This document shows positions 59,125-64,000 of a stretch of 64,000 bases of DNA, piece by piece; positions within the stretch are counted from its first letter, which is position 1; each line of letters starts with the position of its first letter. The notes below the pieces were generated by a model. The model had not been told where the DNA came from, ran no database searches, and saw nothing but the letters and a program-made list of their open reading frames with translations. Where the stretch lies: the NCBI RefSeq assembly GCF_028368995.1, contig NZ_JAQNDL010000001.1, positions 124,001-188,000 of the forward strand, written 5' to 3'. A program made the position numbers and the translations under genes. Origin of the DNA: Nannocystis bainbridge (GTDB lineage: Bacteria > Myxococcota_A > Polyangia > Nannocystales > Nannocystaceae).

Positions 59125-59694
59125 ATGCCCCGCATCGTCATCGAGGATCGCGTCACCCGCTGGAAGGTCTCCTGCTTCGCGGCGGACCACGGGCTCGTCT
59201 TCTACGACAAGGTCCCCGAGAGCGACGCCAACCCCGAGGAGGTCATCTGGGCCAGCCGCGACGGCGCCACCCGGCTGCACCGGCTCGAGGATCGCTTCGC
59301 CGGGCTCGCCTACCTCATCCTCGACGGCGAGGAGGAGGCGAGCCTGACCACCCGGGCGATCGACGAGCTCGACGGTCTCTCGCTCGCCACCTTGCTCATC
59401 GCGCTGGCCGCCGATCCGGACGCAGCGCGGGCCTTCCCGGTGATCGCCGCGCTCGGGGTGCTCGCCCCGCCGGCGTTCGAACCGCATGTGTTCGCCGTGT
59501 TCTCCCGCTTGCTGGCGGACGCCGATCCGTCGCTCCGCGGCAAGGCGCTCGCGGCCGCGGCCTACCCCGCCTGGCCGGAGTTCGTGCCGCTGATGACCGC
59601 GATGGCGAGCGACGACCCGGACCCCGACGTGCGCGAGCGGGCCGCCGTCGCGGTGGCCGCGTTTCGCCGCCACCTCGCGGGCGAAGAGTCCTGA
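59125..59694 (+). CDS. HEAT-repeat-like protein of unknown function
   Basis: A 189-residue soluble protein. The first 65 residues form a beta-rich domain (RIVIEDRVTRWKVSCFAADHGLVFYDK...IWASRDGATRLHRLED) I do not recognise. The rest looks like three HEAT-type helical repeats (ALGVLAPPAFEPHVFAVF; SLRGKALAAAAYPAWPEF; DPDVRERAAVAVAAFRRHL). There is no signal peptide. AAGG lies about 8 bp before ATG 59125. It follows a repeat array and precedes a long repeat-bearing gap, so it is probably a single-gene unit. Confidence 0.75.
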   Translation: MPRIVIEDRVTRWKVSCFAADHGLVFYDKVPESDANPEEVIWASRDGATRLHRLEDRFAGLAYLILDGEEEASLTTRAIDELDGLSLATLLIALAADPDAARAFPVIAALGVLAPPAFEPHVFAVFSRLLADADPSLRGKALAAAAYPAWPEFVPLMTAMASDDPDPDVRERAAVAVAAFRRHLAGEES

Positions 59695-60264
59695 CCCGGC
59701 GGGTCTCGCAGAGCCACACGCCCGCAGATCGGCGGGAGGTCCCAGGGGACATGTCCTCTCGGACATACTCTGCTCGGCCTGGATTACCTCGGAGAGCCTG
59801 ACTCTCGCGCCCCGGAGCTCGACTGTCAGGACATGCTCGCTCAGACATGTCCTCAAGGCCAGCCTCGTCAGCCGGGCGGCGGGCGGCCCCCCCGCCGGCT
59901 TCGGCGCCTGACTCTGGGGACAGGATCCGCCGCTGCCCGCGGGCGCGCATCACTGCGCAGCTCGTCCGCCGCCGGGGGATCGGCCCGGGCCCGCGGGCTT
60001 GCGGGCGCCGCGGCGACGGACCTTCGCTCACGAGCGCCGTGATCGCCGTGCGCACCGTCCTGCGCAGCCAGGCGCGTCGCCGGCGGAGCACGCCGCGAGA
60101 TCGATGTTCCATCGCCGCTGCGCCGCGCGGCTCGAGTGACGCACTGCGCATTCGATTGCACACCGCCCGCGTCGCGCTGCACGGCGTGCTCGGCAGCGCT
60201 GCGTCAGAATTTGTCGCCCCCGATCGGGGCGCGTATCGTCATCCCTCGGCACTTCGAGGTCGCA
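59695..60264. other. Gene-free stretch with two repeat arrays
   Basis: 570 bp with no convincing gene. The first third contains two 14-bp arrays (59733-59784 and 59829-59866). A palindrome CGCCCCCGATCGGGGCG (about 60214-60230) lies 35 bp before the lipid kinase start and could be an operator. I found no tRNA or other RNA signature. Confidence 0.6.
59733..59866. repeat. Two 14-bp repeat arrays upstream of the lipid kinase gene
   Basis: First: a degenerate unit at 59733, then cores 59750 (CATG), 59764 (CATA) and 59778 (CCTG). Second: 59832 (CATG), 59846 (CATG) and 59860 (CAGC). Confidence 0.75.
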
Positions 60265-61326
60265 ATGGACGTCGGCATCATCACCAACCCCAACTCGAAG
60301 AAGAACTATCGCCGGCCGCAGCGTCGGCGCGCCCTCGAGCAGGCCGTCGGACGCTACGGCGCGGTCGTCGAGACCCGCCGGCTCGACGAGCTGCCGAAGG
60401 CGATTCGTAACCTGCGTGAGGCCGGCTGCCGCTACTTCGTGTGCGACGGCGGCGACGGCACCCTCCACTGGGTCCTCAACACGCTGCACGCCGACGCCCG
60501 CCAACACGGCGCGGCCCGCCTCCCGATCGTCGTCCCGACCAACGGCGGCACCGTCGACTTCGTCGCCCGCAAGGCCGGCCTCAAGGGCGACGCCGACTCG
60601 ATCGTGCGCCGCCTCGTCGGCCGGCTCGAGCGCGGCGAGACGATCCCGACCGTCACCATCGACACCTGCAAGATCGTCGGCAGGCCGATCGGACAGGACC
60701 TTTCGGACAGCTCGTCCGCCCCCGCGTTCGAGCGCATCGGCCTGGCCGCGGCCCTCGGCGGCGTCGCCCAGGCGTTCTTCGACCGCTTCTACGCCCTGCC
60801 CAAGGAGCGCGGCGCGCTCGCCATCGCCGGGGTCATCGGCGCCGCCGCCGGCGGAGCCCTCGTCAGCGCCCTCGCCAGCAACCTGGCCCCGCCGCTGCAG
60901 CGCTTCATCCCCGACGAGATGCGCAGCAACGCCAGCGAGTTCTTCCGGCCCACGCGCGCCCGCGTCGAGGTCGACGGCCGCGAGCTCCCGTTCGCCAGCT
61001 TCGCCTCCATGCAGGTCGGCGCGATCGACATCAACCTGGCCGGCGTCGTCCGCTGCTTCCGCCACGCCCGCGAGGGCGGCGTGCTCCACTTCCAGGCCCT
61101 CGACACCACCCCGATCGGCGTCGTCGCCAACGTCCCCAACATCGTGCTCGGGACCCCGATCCTCGGCCGCAAGGTCTACGACGACCGGGCCCGCCGCGTG
61201 CGCATCACCGCCGAGGACGGCGAGGTCCTGAATCCCGTCATCGACGGCGAGCAGTTCCACGGCCTCGGCCACGTCGAGCTCACCCTCGGCCCCCGCGTCG
61301 AGCTGCCGACCTTCGCCTCCAACTGA
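60265..61326 (+). CDS. Diacylglycerol kinase-family lipid kinase
   Basis: A 353-residue protein of the YegS/DagK-like lipid kinase family. N-terminal catalytic domain: MDVGIITNPNSKKN, the ATP-binding CDGGDGTLHWVLN (about 60-72) and VVPTNGGTVDFVAR. The C-terminal beta domain includes GVLHFQALDTTPIGVVANVPN. The substrate is likely a diacylglycerol or related lipid, or sphingosine-like as in some myxobacteria, but is not decided by sequence. IGQDLSDSSSAP between domains is encoded by repeat units. GAGG precedes ATG 60265. A hairpin follows the stop. Confidence 0.9.
   Translation: MDVGIITNPNSKKNYRRPQRRRALEQAVGRYGAVVETRRLDELPKAIRNLREAGCRYFVCDGGDGTLHWVLNTLHADARQHGAARLPIVVPTNGGTVDFVARKAGLKGDADSIVRRLVGRLERGETIPTVTIDTCKIVGRPIGQDLSDSSSAPAFERIGLAAALGGVAQAFFDRFYALPKERGALAIAGVIGAAAGGALVSALASNLAPPLQRFIPDEMRSNASEFFRPTRARVEVDGRELPFASFASMQVGAIDINLAGVVRCFRHAREGGVLHFQALDTTPIGVVANVPNIVLGTPILGRKVYDDRARRVRITAEDGEVLNPVIDGEQFHGLGHVELTLGPRVELPTFASN
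60691..60714. repeat. Two 14-bp repeat units in the lipid kinase gene
   Basis: CAGG at 60694 and CAGC at 60708. Translated as GQDLSDSS in an interdomain linker. Confidence 0.6.
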
Positions 61327-61339
61327 TCGCGCGCCCCCG

Positions 61340-61373
61340 CGAAGCCCGGCCGCCTCCGCGCCGCCGGGCTTCG
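61340..61373 (+). terminator. Hairpin after the lipid kinase gene
   Basis: CGAAGCCCGGC (61340-61350) and GCCGGGCTTCG (61363-61373) are exact 11-bp complements, 13 bp after the stop. No T-tract is present. Confidence 0.5.
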
Positions 61374-61403
61374 TCGCGACCGGACCGCGCCGGCCGACGC
61401 GAA

Positions 61404-61427
61404 CAACCTGCCCCTCGGGACAGCCCT
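61404..61427. repeat. Two 14-bp repeat units upstream of the response regulator
   Basis: CCTG at 61407 and CAGC at 61421, in the 203-bp gap between the lipid kinase and regulator genes. Confidence 0.5.
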
Positions 61428-61529
61428 CGCGGGCGCGCGCTCAGCCGCCGCAGCCGCCATGCGCGCCCTCCCACGAGGTTTTACCGACCTCTTACCGTCG
61501 CCGCCGCGATCTGTGCCACGATCGTCGGC

Positions 61530-62225
61530 GTGACCGAGCCTGCCCCGCGGATCTTGATCGTCGAGGACGAGCCGGCGATCCGTCACGGCCTGGTCGAGCT
61601 GTTCCGCTCGCAGGGCTACACCCTCGAGGTCGCCGAGGACGGCCACGCCGCGCTCGCGCGCCTCGCCTGCGCCGAGTTCGACCTCGTCCTCCTCGACATC
61701 ATGCTGCCCGGCGTCGACGGCCTCGGCGTGCTGCGGCAGACCCGGGCCCGCGGCGACCTCGTGCCCGTCCTCGTCCTCACCGCCCGCGGGTCCGAGGCCG
61801 ACATCGTCGCCGGGCTCGACGCCGGCGCCGACGACTACGTCACCAAGCCGTTCGGCATCCGCGAGCTGCTCGCGCGCGCCCGCGGCCTGCTCCGCCGCGC
61901 CCGCCCGGCCCCCGCCAGCAGCTCGTTCCGCGTCGGCGACGCCCTCGTCGACCTCGCCCGCCTCGCCATCACCTGGCCCGAAGGACAGCTCGAACTCACC
62001 GCCCGCGAGGGCCTGATCCTCGACTTCCTGCGCGCCCGACCCGGCGTCGGCGTCACCCGCGAAGAGCTGCTCACCCAGGTGTGGGGCTACCACGACGGCA
62101 CAGTGCGCACCCGCACCGTCGACGTCCACATCCTCCAGCTGCGCGGCAAGCTGCGCCAGATCGCCGGCGGCGACGACTGGATCGGCACCGTCCGCGGCCG
62201 CGGCTACCGCTGGGACGCGCGATGA
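61530..62225 (+). CDS. OmpR/PhoB-family response regulator
   Basis: A 231-residue two-component regulator. The receiver domain has the acidic pair in ILIVEDEP, the phospho-acceptor Asp in VLLDIMLPG, the switch Thr/Ser in LVLTARGSEAD, and Lys in DDYVTKPFG. A winged-helix DNA-binding domain follows (LELTAREGLILDFL, VTREELLTQVWGY, RTVDVHILQLRGKL, GTVRGRGYRWD). WPEGQ in the interdomain linker matches a two-unit repeat. GTG 61530. The stop overlaps the kinase gene by 4 bp, so the pair is cotranscribed. Confidence 0.95.
   Translation: MTEPAPRILIVEDEPAIRHGLVELFRSQGYTLEVAEDGHAALARLACAEFDLVLLDIMLPGVDGLGVLRQTRARGDLVPVLVLTARGSEADIVAGLDAGADDYVTKPFGIRELLARARGLLRRARPAPASSSFRVGDALVDLARLAITWPEGQLELTAREGLILDFLRARPGVGVTREELLTQVWGYHDGTVRTRTVDVHILQLRGKLRQIAGGDDWIGTVRGRGYRWDAR
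61969..61992. repeat. Two 14-bp repeat-like units in the response-regulator linker
   Basis: CCTG at 61972 and CAGC at 61986. Encodes TWPEGQL, adjoining the DNA-binding domain. It may be chance, since the family already has a variable linker here. Confidence 0.4.
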
Positions 62226-64000
62226 GCCCCGCCCGCCGCCGCATGCTCGCGCTCGGCCTCGGCGTCGCCGCGCCGACCCTCGCCCTCGCCCTCGGCTGGC
62301 TGTTCGCCGGCCTGCGCGAGCGGGCCATGCTCGCCGAGCAGCGCGCGGACGAGCTGGTCCAGGCCGCCGAGCTGTTGCGGGCCGCCGCGCGCGAGAGCCT
62401 CGAGGAGCTGCGCCGCCGCGAGGACGCGCGCCCGTTCGAGCACTACGGCCGGTTCTACCGCCCGCCCGAGGTGCTCGCGCTCGGCGAGGCCGTCGCCCTC
62501 TCGCCGCTCGCCGGCCAGCCCGACGACCCGCGGATCTCCGCCTACTTCCAGCTCGATCCCGACGGCCGCGTGCGCACCCCCTACGCGCTCGAGCCGGGCG
62601 GCTCGCCGCGCGCCGTCGAGGTCGAGGCGATCGTCGCCGCCGCCTCGTTCGCCCCTCTGCGCGCCCTCAGCTTCGGCAAGGCCGACGCCGGCGATCAGTC
62701 GCTCACCTACGCCCTCAACGACCTCGGCAACGCCGCCTACCGCGACCTCGCCGACGCCCGTCGCGGCGACGCTCTGGCCGCCGAGCGGGCCCAAAAGGTC
62801 CGCCTGCCGCAGACCAGCCGCAACCTCGTCACCTGGGACACCATCCAGAGCCAGCAGGCCGCCAACGCCTCGCCGCCGCAGCAGGCCAGCGCCGAGCCGG
62901 TGTTCGACGCGCTCCTGCAGCAGCGCGCGCCCAACAGCGACGGAAATATCCCTTCGGACAGGTCCTCGGGGACATTGCCCAAAAAACATGTCCAGGAGGA
63001 CATTCCCCAAGAGGCAGGTCCGAGCCTCGACTACTCGCCGATGGCCTGGCTGCGGCTCGGCGACAGCGTGGTCCTGCAGCGCGTCGTCAGCCACGCCGGC
63101 GCCGGCTCGGTCCAGGGCGCGGTGCTCGACCGCGAAGTCCTGGCCGGCCCCTGGCTCACCGCGCTGGTCGCCCGCCACGCCCTGCCCGAGGCCACTCCGA
63201 CCCTCGCCGCCACCTCCGCCACCGCCGCCTGCGCCCTCGCGCGGCCGGTCCACGACGAGGTCCTGCCCGACCTCTCCTTCTGCTTCCCCGCCCCCGCGCT
63301 CCCCCCCGGCGGCTCGCTCGCGCTGCAGCTCGGCGTCCTGCTCGGCCTCGGCAGCGTCGTCGCGGCGGCGATCGCCGCCATCGCCCGCGCCGCCCGGCGC
63401 TCGGACGAGCTGTCGGCGCAGAAGACCGCCTTCGTGTCGGCCGTCTCGCACGAGCTGCGGACCCCGCTGACCACCCTGCGCATGCACGCCGAGATGCTGC
63501 AGGAGGGCCTCGTCGCGCCCGAGCGGCTGCCCGTCTTCTACGACGACCTCGCCCACGAGAGCGTGCGACTGAGCCGCCTGGTCGAGAACGTGCTCGCCGT
63601 CGCCCAGCTCGAGGAGGGCCGGCGCGTCCTGCAGCTGCGGCCGGGCGATCTCGCCGCGCAGATCCGCGACATCGTCGACGACCAGGCGCGCCACGTCGAG
63701 CGGCGCGGCTTCCCCCCGGTCGAGCTCGCTCTCCCCGACGAGCCCGTGCCCGTGCAAAACGACCCGCAAGCCGTCGAGCAGATCCTCGTCAACCTCCTCG
63801 ACAACGCCCTCAAGTACGCCGCCGACGCGCGCGCGGCCGGCCTGCGCGTGGCCCTCGCGGTCGAGGGCGAAGCGGCCGTCCTGCGCGTCCAGGACCGCGG
63901 CCCCGGCATCCCCGAGGCCGACCGCGACCGCGTGTTCGACCGCTTCTTCCGCGTCGCCCGCGAGCGCGACGCCCACACCCCGGGCACCGGCCTCGGCCTC
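62222..64000 (+). CDS. Membrane sensor histidine kinase (3' end outside window)
   Basis: 593 codons are present. One membrane segment lies near the N-terminus (about 8-30), then an extracytoplasmic sensor region to about 355 with little recognisable structure, a second membrane segment (SLALQLGVLLGLGSVVAAAIAAIA), a DHp domain with the phospho-acceptor His in AVSHELRTPLTTLRM (about 410), and the catalytic domain with NLLDNALKYA, DRGPGIP and the G2 box GTGLGL at the very edge. A perfect five-unit 14-bp array (66 bp, 22 codons) lies in frame in the sensor region, encoding SDRSSGTLPKKHVQEDIPQ. It starts with an ATGA overlap on its regulator. Confidence 0.92.
   Translation, partial: MSPARRRMLALGLGVAAPTLALALGWLFAGLRERAMLAEQRADELVQAAELLRAAARESLEELRRREDARPFEHYGRFYRPPEVLALGEAVALSPLAGQPDDPRISAYFQLDPDGRVRTPYALEPGGSPRAVEVEAIVAAASFAPLRALSFGKADAGDQSLTYALNDLGNAAYRDLADARRGDALAAERAQKVRLPQTSRNLVTWDTIQSQQAANASPPQQASAEPVFDALLQQRAPNSDGNIPSDRSSGTLPKKHVQEDIPQEAGPSLDYSPMAWLRLGDSVVLQRVVSHAGAGSVQGAVLDREVLAGPWLTALVARHALPEATPTLAATSATAACALARPVHDEVLPDLSFCFPAPALPPGGSLALQLGVLLGLGSVVAAAIAAIARAARRSDELSAQKTAFVSAVSHELRTPLTTLRMHAEMLQEGLVAPERLPVFYDDLAHESVRLSRLVENVLAVAQLEEGRRVLQLRPGDLAAQIRDIVDDQARHVERRGFPPVELALPDEPVPVQNDPQAVEQILVNLLDNALKYAADARAAGLRVALAVEGEAAVLRVQDRGPGIPEADRDRVFDRFFRVARERDAHTPGTGLGL
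62956..63021. repeat. Five-unit 14-bp array inside the histidine kinase gene
   Basis: Units GGACAGGTCC, GGACATTGCC, AAACATGTCC, GGACATTCCC and AGGCAGGTCC separated by 4 bp each. Cores lie at 62959, 62973, 62987, 63001 and 63015. The 66-bp span equals 22 codons and leaves the frame open. Confidence 0.88.

Noticed and set aside
60214..60230. Intrinsic terminator in the 59695-60264 gap
   Set aside because: A perfect palindrome but without T-tract and directly upstream of the next gene; noted only as a possible operator.
61969..61992. Firm repeat insertion in the response regulator
   Set aside because: Only two units and within a variable linker; it could be chance, so it is listed with low confidence only.

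Overview
The window is high-GC DNA with no rRNA, tRNA, insertion sequence or CRISPR array that I could see. The gene content points to a myxobacterium-like member of the Myxococcota, probably Polyangia/Nannocystales. The pointers are a DUF1592-type plus DUF1552 exported pair, a Cys-rich DUF4215-type lipoprotein, FHA-linked regulators, a protease with a MYXO-CTERM-like tail and many lipoproteins. This assignment is inferred from gene families only.

Layout. 1-6.5 kb holds a truncated rarA, a DUF5329-like lipoprotein, a DUF423 membrane protein, a threonine-rich lipoprotein ending in a uromodulin-like D8C domain, and the DUF1592/DUF1552 pair. 6.5-39.2 kb is almost entirely housekeeping and all on the minus strand. 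Read in the direction of transcription it is: rimP-nusA-ylxR-infB-rbfA-truB-rpsO-pnp-dut, a pseudokinase, purC, a small membrane protein, purF-prfB-lolC-lolE-lolD-bamA-skp-skp-fabZ-lipoprotein, a 59-residue orphan, an FHA activator, and folP-cdaA-cdaR-glmM. These supply translation and RNA turnover, purine synthesis, outer-membrane biogenesis and c-di-AMP signalling with peptidoglycan precursor synthesis. 39.4-64 kb is accessory and mixed-strand: a nitrilase-family amidase, an ECF sigma factor with a putative membrane anti-sigma, a sugar epimerase, a deaminase, a PP2C phosphatase next to a zinc-ribbon/FHA protein, a lipoprotein with a phospholipase C/P1-nuclease-like protein, an HTTM protein with its partner, a zinc metalloprotease, a PBP4-type peptidase, DUF2167, a lipid kinase, and a two-component system cut by the window end.

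The most unusual feature is a dispersed family of degenerate repeats built from a 10-bp, nearly self-complementary unit (GGACATGTCC or variants with a CAGG/CCTG core) plus 4 bp. The core tetranucleotide therefore recurs at exact 14-bp steps. I located about 28 arrays of 2-7 units. They occupy all four convergent gene junctions, where they form hairpins, and are sparse across the housekeeping block. Many lie inside open reading frames, where they are read through in frame and encode linkers such as GPEGQ or SPKGQ. I do not recognise this family. Other points of note are an attenuator-like leader upstream of rimP, the prfB +1 frameshift site, a sigma54-type activator without its GAFTGA loop, a repeated GWEDP motif in both LolC/LolE-like proteins, and several genes with a -10-like TAGNCT or TACCAT about 6-8 bp before the start codon, suggesting leaderless mRNAs.
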